DNA from: CALGFI01 sp036374435
GTDB lineage: Bacteria; Actinomycetota; UBA4738; HRBIN12
Assembly: GCA_036374435.1 (NCBI GenBank)
Contig: DASUTU010000029.1
Location: 1 to 36,616, forward strand
Direction of reading: 5' to 3'
Length of the DNA stretch: 36,616 nt
This document shows, one piece after another, positions 1 to 6,851 of the stretch. A model generated the notes under the pieces. It had not been told where the DNA came from, searched no databases, and was given only the letters and a program-made list of their open reading frames with translations. Every line of letters begins with the position of its first letter. Positions within the stretch are counted from its first letter, which is position 1. The translations under genes were made by a program, and so were the position numbers.

Positions 1-1365
1 GAGCTCGACCACGCCGTCGAGGTCGCGAAGGAGGCCTTCCCGGAGTGGCGAGCCCTGCCGCTGTCCAAGCGGGCCGCGCTCTTCTTCCGGATGCGCGAGG
101 TGCTCGACGCGCGCAAAGGCGACATCGCCAAGGCGGTCACCTCCCAGCACGGTAAGTGCCTGTTCGACGCCGCCGCCGAGGTCGAGCGCGGGGTCGAGCT
201 GCTGGAGTTCGCCGCGGGGCTCCCCCACCTGCTGAAGGGCGATTTCAGCGAGCAGGTCACGACCGGGTTCGACCTGTATTCGGTCCGTCAGCCGCTCGGC
301 GTCGTGGCCGGGATCACCCCGTTCAACTTCCCCGCCATGGTCCCGATGTGGATGTGCGCCGCCGCCATGGCCGCGGGCAACTGCTTCATCCTCAAGCCTT
401 CCGAGAAAGATCCCGGGGCCTCGCTGCTGCTGGCCGAGGCCTTCCGCGACGCAGGGCTCCCGGACGGCGTGTTCCAGGTGGTGCAGGGCGACCGCGTGGT
501 CGTGGACCGGATCCTCGAGCACCCCGACATCCGCGCGGTGAGCTTCGTCGGCTCGACCCCGATCGCGAAACACGTCTACGCCACCGGCGCGGCGAACGGG
601 AAACGCGTCCAGGCGCTGGCCGGCGCGAAGAACCACATGGTCGTCCTGCCCGACGCGGACGTCGGCATGGCCGCGGACGCCGCCGTCTCGTCCGTCTACG
701 GCTCGGCCGGCGAGCGGTGTATGGCCATCTCCGCGGTCGTTCCCGTGGGCGACATCGCCGACCCCCTGATGGAGGCGATCCTCGAGCGCACGGCGAAGCT
801 CCGGGTGGGCGACGGCATGGACCCCGAGAGCGAGATGGGGCCGCTGGTCACGAGGGAGCACCGCGACAAGGTCGTCTCCTATCTGGACGGTGCCAGGGAG
901 CAGGGCGCCGACGTGCTCGTCGACGGCCGAGAGCACCCGCTGTGGGGCACCGGCTTCTTCGTCGGCCCCTCGGTGATCGACCACGTCTCGACCGAGATGG
1001 ACTGTTACCGCGACGAGATCTTCGGCCCGGTCATGACGGTCGCGCGCGTCGAGACCTACCCGGACGCCGTGGACCTGATCCACCGGAACCGGTGGGGCAA
1101 CGGGGCGGCCATCTTCACCCGCGACGGCGGCGCGGCCCGACAGTTCGTGTTCGACGTCGAGGCCGGGATGGTCGGCATCAACGTGCCGATCCCGGTGCCG
1201 CTCGCCTTCTATTCGTTCGGCGGGTGGAAGGACTCGTTGTTCGGCGACAGCAAGATGTACGGCCCGGAAGGCATGCACTTCTGGACGCGGGAGAAGGCGG
1301 TGACCGTTCGCTGGCCCGACCCGGCCACCAGCGAGGTGAACCTGGGCTTCCCGAGCGCGCGCTGA
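1..1365 (+). CDS. mmsA: Methylmalonate-semialdehyde dehydrogenase (CoA-acylating), 5' truncated
   Basis: The frame is open from base 1, so the N-terminus lies outside the window; 454 residues are present against about 490-500 in the family, so some 40 are missing. The protein is an aldehyde dehydrogenase of the MmsA/IolA type, which oxidises methylmalonate or malonate semialdehyde to propionyl- or acetyl-CoA with NAD and CoA (valine, beta-alanine or inositol catabolism). Visible marks are the cofactor-site stretch GITPFNFPAMVPMWM, the FVGSTPIA glycine motif, GAKNH, the catalytic cysteine in GSAGERCMAIS (codon 718-720) and the C-terminal GWKDSLFGDSKMYGPEGM typical of MmsA rather than other aldehyde dehydrogenases. 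It converges on the next gene, 6 nt away. Family assignment is secure; the exact physiological substrate is inferred. Confidence 0.93.
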   Translation, partial: ELDHAVEVAKEAFPEWRALPLSKRAALFFRMREVLDARKGDIAKAVTSQHGKCLFDAAAEVERGVELLEFAAGLPHLLKGDFSEQVTTGFDLYSVRQPLGVVAGITPFNFPAMVPMWMCAAAMAAGNCFILKPSEKDPGASLLLAEAFRDAGLPDGVFQVVQGDRVVVDRILEHPDIRAVSFVGSTPIAKHVYATGAANGKRVQALAGAKNHMVVLPDADVGMAADAAVSSVYGSAGERCMAISAVVPVGDIADPLMEAILERTAKLRVGDGMDPESEMGPLVTREHRDKVVSYLDGAREQGADVLVDGREHPLWGTGFFVGPSVIDHVSTEMDCYRDEIFGPVMTVARVETYPDAVDLIHRNRWGNGAAIFTRDGGAARQFVFDVEAGMVGINVPIPVPLAFYSFGGWKDSLFGDSKMYGPEGMHFWTREKAVTVRWPDPATSEVNLGFPSAR

Positions 1366-1371
1366 CGAGTC

Positions 1372-2604
1372 TCAGCCGATCCGATCGGCGAACGCCGCCG
1401 TTCCGGCCGGCGGGCGGAGGCAATGGTCGAGGTGCATCGACCGGTTGTAGGTGCCGACGCCGAGGAACGCCAGCACGTCGCCCTCGCGGAGCTCTGGCAG
1501 CGGAACGTCCTCGCCCCACAGGTCGTCCCCCTCGTTGATGTTGCCGGCGACCGTGTACCGCACGGCCGGCTCCAAGTCGGCGGATCGAGCGAGCACGATC
1601 GGGAGCTCGGCGCCGTAGATGAAATGTTCGGGAGCCACGTTGAAGCCCGCATCGACGCCGGCGAACCACACGCCGTCGCGCTCGTCGAGCGTGACCACCT
1701 CGGCCAGCAGGACGCCCGACTCCTTGCAGAGGTAGTCCCCCGGCTCGACGCCGACCGCCACGCCGAGCCGTCCGAGGTGCCGCTGGAGGACGTCGGTGTA
1801 CGCCTCCACGTCGAGCGGCGACTCGCCGACTCGCTGCGGGACACCCAGGCCACCGCCGACGTTCACCTCAACCATCGGGTGTCCGGCATCCGCGCAGCGC
1901 CTCGCCATCTCCGTCACCCGTTCGATCGCCACCTCGAGCTGTGGCAGACCGTCGGTGAGGAACCCGTCGCCGACGTGCGCGTGCACGGTTTCGAGGTGCA
2001 GGTCGTGCTTCCCGGCGAGGGCCAGCGCGTCGTCGAGCTGCTCGGGCAGGATGCCGAACTTCGTCGCCCTCGACCGCGCGTAGAGCGACTCGCCGGCCGT
2101 GGCGTCGGTCAGGCCGCTCCACGAGGCGCCCGCCCGGGGATTCACGCGGATCCCGACGGTCGAACCAGGCGCGTGCCGCCCCCACCGGTCGAGTTGGGAG
2201 AGCAGGTCCAGGTTCACGTGGACGCCCGCCACCGCGAGCGTCGCCATGTCCCGATCCGACAGGTTCGTGGCGGTCACGCTGATCTCCTCCGGCTCCCAGC
2301 CGTGGTCGAGCGCGTGGGCCACCTCGCCCGGCGAACACGCGTCGATCCCCACCGAGCCGAGGCCGCGGACGAACGCCAGGACCTGGGGGTCGCGCTGGGC
2401 CTTCAGCGCCAGACGCAGCCGGAGGTCGAGCCCCCGCCCGGCGAAGGCGCCGCCGAGCGCCTCGACCTGCTCGCCGATCCGCGTGAGGTCGTACACGAAG
2501 ACCGGAGTTCCCTGCTCGCGCCCCACGGCCTCCGCGTCCCGGCCGGCAACGTGCAGCCGCCCGCCTCGGACCCCCAGGCCGCGACGTTCCCACCAGGTCG
2601 CCAT
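1372..2604 (-). CDS. LysA-like fold-III PLP enzyme (group IV decarboxylase family)
   Basis: A 410-residue protein with the alanine-racemase-like barrel followed by the C-terminal beta domain of diaminopimelate/ornithine decarboxylases. The expected PLP lysine is K68 in LRLALKAQRDP, the HAHVGDG segment is near 208-213, the glycine loop VNVGGGLG is at 248-254, EPG at 287-289 and the PLP-contacting tyrosine Y386 in GVGTYNRSM. ATG 2604 was chosen because homology starts just downstream; the frame stays open further upstream without family-like sequence. Odd point: the family motif CESGD, whose cysteine reaches into the partner active site, reads INEGD here (356-360), with Asn in place of Cys. The substrate may therefore differ from meso-diaminopimelate. 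A TAGCCT hexamer lies 10 nt upstream of the start. Confidence 0.8.
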   Translation of the reverse strand: MATWWERRGLGVRGGRLHVAGRDAEAVGREQGTPVFVYDLTRIGEQVEALGGAFAGRGLDLRLRLALKAQRDPQVLAFVRGLGSVGIDACSPGEVAHALDHGWEPEEISVTATNLSDRDMATLAVAGVHVNLDLLSQLDRWGRHAPGSTVGIRVNPRAGASWSGLTDATAGESLYARSRATKFGILPEQLDDALALAGKHDLHLETVHAHVGDGFLTDGLPQLEVAIERVTEMARRCADAGHPMVEVNVGGGLGVPQRVGESPLDVEAYTDVLQRHLGRLGVAVGVEPGDYLCKESGVLLAEVVTLDERDGVWFAGVDAGFNVAPEHFIYGAELPIVLARSADLEPAVRYTVAGNINEGDDLWGEDVPLPELREGDVLAFLGVGTYNRSMHLDHCLRPPAGTAAFADRIG

Positions 2605-2662
2605 GACGGCGCTCAGGCTACCCGGCGTTTGTGGCCGCTCGCGGACGGGAACGAGCGCGGAG

Positions 2663-2941
2663 ATGACGCGTCGAGACGACGGCCGTGAGCCGGGTCCGCT
2701 CGCGGAGGAGAAGCGCGGGCCGACCTCGGACCCGGGGCATCCGCAGCCCGACACCACCGAGACCGAGAGCGCTCGCCTGCTCGAGGACCAGGCCCGGGAT
2801 CGTCTCGAGGGACGAGGGTTCCAGGCCGACGAGATCCGGCGGCTCGCCGACGAATACATCGCGCTCGACCTCGGCGAAGACGTGGACGAGTTCGTCGATT
2901 GGGCCACCGAACGCGGCGGCCGGGATCGCGGCACCGGCTGA
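2663..2941 (+). CDS. Small acidic hypothetical protein
   Basis: A 92-residue protein from ATG 2663. The first 35 residues are polar and look disordered. The rest is helical and acidic, with a segment reading GRGFQADEIRRLADEYIALD followed by DEFVDWATER. No catalytic motif, membrane segment or cysteine pair is visible. It begins 58 nt from the divergent LysA-like gene and ends 32 nt before the DNA glycosylase, so it may share a promoter region with the former. I do not recognise a function; the codon pattern and the compact helical C-terminal block suggest a real gene rather than noise. Confidence 0.6.
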   Translation: MTRRDDGREPGPLAEEKRGPTSDPGHPQPDTTETESARLLEDQARDRLEGRGFQADEIRRLADEYIALDLGEDVDEFVDWATERGGRDRGTG

Positions 2942-2959
2942 GCTGTCGGCGGGGACCGT

Positions 2960-2965
2960 TACGAT
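2960..2965 (+). promoter_or_regulatory. Probable -10 element of the tag gene (leaderless)
   Basis: TACGAT ends 8 nt before ATG 2974, so transcription would start at or next to the initiation codon, and no Shine-Dalgarno sequence is present. No convincing -35 hexamer is seen. Confidence 0.4.
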
Positions 2966-2973
2966 CCCCCGCC

Positions 2974-3549
2974 ATGGTGAAGGTCCTCACCCGCTGCGAC
3001 TGGGCGCCGGTCTCGGACGCCCGGTACCTCGCCTATCACGACGAGGAGTGGGGCACCCCGTCCCACGACGACCGGCACCTGTTCGAGATGCTCGTGCTGG
3101 AGGGCGCCCAGGCCGGCCTGTCGTGGTCCACCATCCTGAACAAGCGCGAGGGTTACCGGAAGGCGTTCGCCGCGTTCGATGCCGAGAAGGTGGCGCGGTT
3201 CAGGCCCGCCCGGATCGAGCGGCTCCTGGCGGACCCCGGCATCGTCCGGAACCGCCTCAAGGTCGAATCGGCCGTCGCGAACGCCCGCGCGGTGCTCGCC
3301 GTGCGTGAGGAGGTCGGCTCGCTCGACGACTACCTGTGGTCGTTCGTGGACGGCCGGCCCATCGTGGGCAAGTGGCGGTCGGTCGCCGAGATCCCGGCCG
3401 AGACCGCCGAGTCTCGAGCGATGAGCAAGGACCTCAAGCGGCGAGGCTTCCGCTTCGTCGGCCCGACCGTCTGCTACGCGTTCATGCAGGCGTGCGGCTT
3501 GGTCAACGACCACACCATGCGGTGCTTCCGCTCCCGGGAGCTGCGCTAG
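2974..3549 (+). CDS. tag: DNA-3-methyladenine glycosylase I
   Basis: A 191-residue base-excision repair glycosylase that removes 3-methyladenine from alkylated DNA. The length matches E. coli Tag (187). The structural zinc ligands are all visible: C8 (TRCDW), H22 (YHDEEWG) and the C-terminal His and Cys in NDHTMRC. The catalytic glutamate lies in EGAQAGLSW, and FRFVGPTVCYAFMQACG is the conserved core near the C-terminus. ATG 2974 places the CDW motif close to the start, as in the family. The stop codon overlaps that of the convergent proline dehydrogenase by four bases (3546-3549). Confidence 0.95.
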   Translation: MVKVLTRCDWAPVSDARYLAYHDEEWGTPSHDDRHLFEMLVLEGAQAGLSWSTILNKREGYRKAFAAFDAEKVARFRPARIERLLADPGIVRNRLKVESAVANARAVLAVREEVGSLDDYLWSFVDGRPIVGKWRSVAEIPAETAESRAMSKDLKRRGFRFVGPTVCYAFMQACGLVNDHTMRCFRSRELR

Positions 3550-4475
3550 CCGCCGAGCAGGTTCCGGAGAGCGAGGAGTGAGTTCTCGATCGGCTTCTCG
3601 CCGATGCGCCGCATGAACCAGGGATACCAGTACGAGCCGTAGGCGATCAGCGTTCGGACGCGGTAGCCCTCCGCGGCCAGGCGGCGCTGCTCGTTGGCGC
3701 GGATGCCGAACAACATCGCGACCTCGAACGTGTCCCGCCCCATCCCGCGAACGGCCGCGTCCTGTTCCGAGCGCAGGATGAGGTCGACGTCGTGCGTGCC
3801 GAGGACGACGCGGCCCTGTGCCCTTCGACCCTCCAGGAGCCGGAGCGCGAGCACCCGGAAGGACTCGTCGATCGGCCCCCGGCCGCCGACCAACAGCTCG
3901 GACGGCTCCTTGTAGGCCCCCTTCACCAGACGGACCGAGGGGTCGAGCGGCAGCAGCGACTCGACGTCGGCGGCCGTCCGCCGCAGGTAGGCCTGCAGGC
4001 AGATGCCGGTGTTCGGGTGGACGGAGCGGAGCTCTCGATACAGCTCCACGGTCGGCTCCACGTAGCGGCTGGACTCCATATCGAGCCAGAGCCAGTTGTC
4101 GCGCTCGGCGGCATGGTCGGCGAGCCGGGCGAGGTTCTTGGCGGCGAGGTCGCGGTCCACGTCGAGTCCCAGGTGCGTCGGCTTCACCGAGATCTCGGTG
4201 TCGAGCCCACGCTCGGCGATCGCGTCGTACGCCTCGAGATAGTGCCGGGCGACCCGTTCGGCCTCGTCCTCGACGGTGACGTTCTCGCCCAGGGCGGTGA
4301 AGGTCGTCGGGAGGCCCGCGGTGGCGAGCTGGGCCGCCGCCCGAAGGGCGTCATCCAGCTCCTCGCCCGGCATGAACCGGGCGACGCTCCGGCGGACGAA
4401 CCGGTAACGGGGCAGGTGCTCGCGGAGCCGCCGGTTGTCCGCCGCCCACAAGATCGCGCTTCGAAGGACGTTCAT
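3546..4475 (-). CDS. putA: Proline dehydrogenase
   Basis: A 309-residue monofunctional FAD-dependent proline dehydrogenase, similar in length to the Thermus enzyme, which oxidises L-proline to pyrroline-5-carboxylate and passes electrons to the membrane quinone pool. The barrel shows EISVKPTHLGLDVD, DMESSRYVEPT, LQAYLRRT, RLVKGAYKEP, LGTHDVDLI and the C-terminal active-site helix YWYPWFMRRIGEKPIEN, which matches the RRxxERPxN region with Lys for the second Arg. ATG 4475 gives a family-like N-terminus (MNVLRSAILWAADNRR). The partner P5C dehydrogenase is not adjacent. A TAGGAT hexamer at 4507-4512 on this strand could be the -10 element. Confidence 0.92.
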   Translation of the reverse strand: MNVLRSAILWAADNRRLREHLPRYRFVRRSVARFMPGEELDDALRAAAQLATAGLPTTFTALGENVTVEDEAERVARHYLEAYDAIAERGLDTEISVKPTHLGLDVDRDLAAKNLARLADHAAERDNWLWLDMESSRYVEPTVELYRELRSVHPNTGICLQAYLRRTAADVESLLPLDPSVRLVKGAYKEPSELLVGGRGPIDESFRVLALRLLEGRRAQGRVVLGTHDVDLILRSEQDAAVRGMGRDTFEVAMLFGIRANEQRRLAAEGYRVRTLIAYGSYWYPWFMRRIGEKPIENSLLALRNLLGG

Positions 4476-4506
4476 CGGTGTGCGCCCGGTGAGCCGGGAC
4501 GTCCGC

Positions 4507-4512
4507 ATCCTA
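4507..4512 (-). promoter_or_regulatory. Possible -10 element for proline dehydrogenase
   Basis: TAGGAT on the minus strand ends 31 nt before ATG 4475, which predicts a leader of about 25 nt. The -35 region is weak. Confidence 0.3.
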
Positions 4513-4599
4513 CGCCGCTCCCCAACCCACATAACCGGTTCGCGGCCGTCGCCTTCGGCTGGGGGCGGCTTCCGCGTCTCGATTGTCCGAGGCCTACGC

Positions 4600-4811
4600 G
4601 GTCGACTAAGACAACTCGAATCGACGGCTCCACGTTTTCGCTCGCCGTCGAGAGGTGCTCTTCTCTCATCTCGTAGGTTCCCTCGCCGAACACCTGGAAC
4701 GTGCCGATGATTGGACCGGATCCGTCACCGGTGATCTGATAGTTGACGTCCCAGGTCCCGTCCTCAGGCAAGCTCTCGCTGTCCGCGATGGCCAATCTCA
4801 CTTCGACCGTT
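4600..4811 (-). pseudogene. Truncated remnant of a beta-rich protein gene
   Basis: On the minus strand the frame entering from about 4811 reads RTVEVRLAIADSESLPEDG, then DVNYQITGDGSGPIIGTFQV and FGEGTYEMREEHLSTASE. This looks like authentic beta-sheet protein sequence rather than noise. It begins at the edge of the 23S rRNA-derived segment without a natural upstream start (an internal GTG exists at 4801) and fades into low-quality sequence after about 4600, although the frame stays open to 4472. Base composition here is visibly lower in GC than in the neighbours. I read it as a broken, probably acquired gene; family unknown. Confidence 0.4.
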
Positions 4812-4873
4812 CTACGAGTAAAGATGCTCGTTACCCGCGACAGGACGGAAAGACCCCGGGACCTTCACCGCAG
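4812..4873 (+). pseudogene. Fragment of 23S rRNA domain V
   Basis: About 62 bases match, in rRNA sense orientation, the central-loop part of bacterial 23S rRNA around E. coli positions 2040-2090. The segment starts with a hairpin-forming CGAGTAAAGATGCTCG and continues into CAGGACGGAAAGACCCCGGG, the signature that carries A2058-A2060 (window 4849-4851). The version is the actinobacterial one, as far as I remember it. Neither flank continues as 23S rRNA. A truncated gene lies on each side. It is a displaced rRNA fragment or an assembly chimera, not a functional rRNA gene. Confidence 0.8.
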
Positions 4874-5007
4874 TCCTCGTCCCGGCCGACGAGCAGGAGA
4901 TCCTCGAGGAGACCCTGGAGATCCTTCAGGACGAGGACATCCTGGAGGCCCTCCGCGAGAGTGAGGAAGACGTGAAGGCCGGCCGACTGAGGACGCTCGC
5001 GAGGTGA
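4867..5007 (+). pseudogene. C-terminal part of a YefM/Phd-type antitoxin
   Basis: The frame reads TAVLVPADEQEILEETLEIL and then QDEDILEALRESEEDVKAG, the helical C-terminal half of Phd/YefM-type antitoxins that bind and neutralise RelE-type toxins. The DNA-binding N-terminal half is missing: upstream the frame runs straight into the 23S rRNA-derived segment, hits TAA at 4819, and offers no ATG, GTG or TTG start. The tail sits 15 nt before the toxin in the normal antitoxin-toxin order. If this is true sequence, the antitoxin cannot be made in full and autorepression would be lost. Confidence 0.65.
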
Positions 5008-5019
5008 GGCGAGACCTCG
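5000..5019 (+). promoter_or_regulatory. Inverted repeat between antitoxin tail and toxin start
   Basis: CGAGGT (5000-5005) and ACCTCG (5014-5019) can pair around an 8-nt loop that covers the antitoxin stop codon, immediately before the TTG start at 5023. Such a hairpin could limit toxin translation. This is a structural reading only. Confidence 0.3.
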
Positions 5020-5022
5020 GTC

Positions 5023-5349
5023 TTGCCTAGGCTCCTCCTCACCCATCGGGCGGAACAGGATCTGACGGCGCTGCCGCGGACGATCCAGGAAGCGGTCGTC
5101 GATACGCTCACCCTTGTCGAAGCTGATCCGGAGAACGCAGGCAAGCAGCTGCGTGGACGGCTCCGAGGCCTGTGGTCATGCCGCGTGGGCAGCTACCGGA
5201 TCCTGCACACAATCGAGGGCGGCAGGGGTCGACAACGAGTCATCGTGCGAGCGATCCGTCACAGGGGAGTCGCATACGGGCCATCTCGAAGGCGTCGATG
5301 GGCACCACGAGGCGGGTTCACGCACCGTGCAACGTGCGGGTGGAGGTGA
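5023..5349 (+). CDS. RelE/ParE-family toxin
   Basis: The frame starts at TTG 5023 and encodes 108 residues. Residues 1-86 match a RelE/ParE ribosome-dependent or gyrase-directed toxin fold: PRLLLTHRAEQDLTALP, then LRGLWSCRVGSYRILHTI, then VIVRAIRHRGVAYG at the usual C-terminal end. Family members stop near there. The last 22 or so residues are arginine-rich, look unselected, and end inside the acceptor stem of tRNA-Ala, so the original stop has probably been lost. Which of the two toxin activities applies cannot be told by eye. The cognate antitoxin upstream is only a fragment. Confidence 0.75.
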   Translation: MPRLLLTHRAEQDLTALPRTIQEAVVDTLTLVEADPENAGKQLRGRLRGLWSCRVGSYRILHTIEGGRGRQRVIVRAIRHRGVAYGPSRRRRWAPRGGFTHRATCGWR

Positions 5350-5414
5350 GCGGATTTGAACCGCCGACCCCTGCCGTGCGAAGGCAGTGCTCTACCGGAC
5401 TGAGCTACACCCCC
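5341..5414 (-). tRNA. tRNA-Ala (anticodon CGC)
   Basis: The minus strand folds as a 74-nt cloverleaf without an encoded CCA. The acceptor GGGGGTG pairs with CACCTCC and includes G3:U70, the alanine identity pair. The D arm is GCTC/GAGC, and the anticodon stem CTGCC/GGCAG holds loop TTCGCAC with anticodon CGC. The T arm is GGCGG-TTCAAAT-CCGCT, and A is the discriminator base. Its 3' end faces the degenerate 4476-5340 segment, the side on which integrative elements insert. Confidence 0.95.
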
Positions 5415-5448
5415 GGGATCGAAGGGGAGCCTACCAGCGATCCAGACG

Positions 5449-6099
5449 TCACCCGGTTGGCTCGTCGCGGCCGAGGACCTCGCGGGCGTGGCGGTCGAGC
5501 GCGTCGTGCAGGTCCTGGGACACCCGGGCCACCGACAGGTCGCCGCGGGTCTTCTCGATCAGGCTCCGGGCCACGTCGGTGCTTCGGCGCAGGTTCGACG
5601 TGATGGCGTCCGGATAATCCATCGTCACGAGCACGGCGTAGAGGTCATCCATGGCCGAGAGCATGCCTTCGGCGTCGGCGACTCGGCCGTGGCGAAGCAG
5701 GTCGAGCGCGTGCCGGCGGGCCTCGCCGATCGCCTCGGCGATCCCGTTCAGGTACGGCGCGTCCTCGACGCCGAGGTCCTCCGGCCCGGGAAGGTCCGAG
5801 GCGCCGGTGATGACGGCCTCGGTGATCCGGGCCTCCGCGTATTCCTTCTGCGCGTCCTGGAGGTAGCCGGCGAACCGGATCTCGGGATGGTTGGCCACGG
5901 CCGCCAGTCCGGCCTCGATCGACGTCTTCGCCTCGTCCATCAGCCGGTGGGCCAGGTCGAGCTCGCCCCGGTGGACGGCCCGGATCGCGTTCGCGCACGA
6001 GCGGATCGCGGCGCGAGAGGCGGGGAGGGCGCGCTCGCGCGCCTCCATGCGGGCGTCGAAGCGGCGGCGGATGCGGTCGGAGGTCTCGTCGAGGTTCAC
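5449..6099 (-). CDS. Translin-family protein
   Basis: A 216-residue all-helical protein from GTG 6099. It resembles archaeal and bacterial translin homologues (COG2178/PF01997-like): RFAGYLQDAQKEYAEARI in the middle, the acidic PGPEDLGVEDAPYLNGIAEA, and the C-terminal MDYPDAITSNLRRSTDVARS and IEKTRGDLSVA. Translins form octameric barrels that bind single-stranded nucleic acid; eukaryotic translin with TRAX makes the C3PO nuclease. The role of the prokaryotic forms is little known. It lies 34 nt upstream, in window order, of the tRNA-Ala 5' end and is co-directional with the sepX-moaC-moeA-galU genes. Family assignment is by motif memory. Confidence 0.75.
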   Translation of the reverse strand: MNLDETSDRIRRRFDARMEARERALPASRAAIRSCANAIRAVHRGELDLAHRLMDEAKTSIEAGLAAVANHPEIRFAGYLQDAQKEYAEARITEAVITGASDLPGPEDLGVEDAPYLNGIAEAIGEARRHALDLLRHGRVADAEGMLSAMDDLYAVLVTMDYPDAITSNLRRSTDVARSLIEKTRGDLSVARVSQDLHDALDRHAREVLGRDEPTG

Positions 6100-6126
6100 G
6101 CCGCGCCCCCGGCCGACCCTCGAGGC

Positions 6127-6696
6127 CTAGACGCGGGCGCCGACCGGGTCGGCCGGCTTGACCGCGATGTTCACGAGGTCGTCGCCGATCGCGGGCAGGC
6201 CGTTGAACGCGGCTCGCGGCGTTCGGCCGGCGGCGTCGGTGGCGTACCGGCGCCGGGCGGGTCGCGGAGGCTCGGCGCTCGCCGAGCGGGCCACGGCCCG
6301 CGGGGCGGCCGCTTCGCTCCGACCCCGCAACGTGACGAGGAGCCAGACGTAGACGCCGAGCAGGGTGAGCACCGCGCCCGTCGCGTACCACATGGCCCGG
6401 AGCGGCGGAACGAGCCCGATCAGGAACGTCAGCGCGAGGCTCTCGAGGAGGAACACGAACACGCGGCGACGGCGCTGGCGGGCCCGCTCCCTGGCTCGCT
6501 CACGCGGACCGATGAAGGCCATGCCCTTGCGCGGCGTCACGATCCAGCGACCGTCACCGTTTCCTCCCGTGTCCGCGAGCAGGTCCATGCGGCGTTCGAA
6601 ATCCTCCACGCTCCGGGTGAGGGAGCTCCGCCGACCGGGGAAGAGGACCGCCGTCCACACACCCACCAGGGCCGCGAACAGCAACCAACCGACCAC
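6127..6696 (-). CDS. SepX/GlpR-like divisome membrane protein
   Basis: A 189-residue protein from GTG 6696, preceded by a GAGGGGG Shine-Dalgarno-like run. It has an N-terminal membrane helix (WLLFAALVGVWTAVLFPGRR), a linker with FERRMDLLADTG, an arginine-rich stretch around 64-77, two further close-spaced membrane helices (about 78-121), and a polar tail with FNGLPAIGDDLVN. This architecture and the link to moeA and galU match the actinobacterial SepX/GlpR proteins, which in Streptomyces and Corynebacterium act in cell division and bind the gephyrin-like MoeA paralogue Glp. Identification rests more on layout and neighbours than on long identities. AACCTA at 6748-6753 is a possible -10 element. 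Confidence 0.65.
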   Translation of the reverse strand: MVGWLLFAALVGVWTAVLFPGRRSSLTRSVEDFERRMDLLADTGGNGDGRWIVTPRKGMAFIGPRERARERARQRRRRVFVFLLESLALTFLIGLVPPLRAMWYATGAVLTLLGVYVWLLVTLRGRSEAAAPRAVARSASAEPPRPARRRYATDAAGRTPRAAFNGLPAIGDDLVNIAVKPADPVGARV

Positions 6697-6851
6697 GCCC
6701 CAGCCCCCTCGGATCCCCGGTCCGTCACTTCACTGGGCTGGGACCGCAACCTAGCAGCAGCGATGGGCCGCTACAAACACCACCGGACAACTCGTCGCGG
6801 ACGCCGCAGGTCAGCGGGTCGGGGTGGTCGGCGCTGTTGCGCGAGCGCGCA

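Noticed and set aside
156..1538. Alternative plus-strand frame over mmsA
   Set aside because: An arginine-rich composition typical of an out-of-phase GC-rich frame; the aldehyde dehydrogenase motifs are in frame 1.
4812..4873. Functional 23S rRNA gene or rRNA operon
   Set aside because: Only about 62 nt are present and neither flank continues as rRNA; no 16S or 5S sequence was found nearby.
4824..4964. Small frame starting at the ATG inside the rRNA-like segment as the missing antitoxin N-terminus
   Set aside because: It is out of phase with the antitoxin tail and yields an Arg/Pro/Gly-rich sequence with no antitoxin features.
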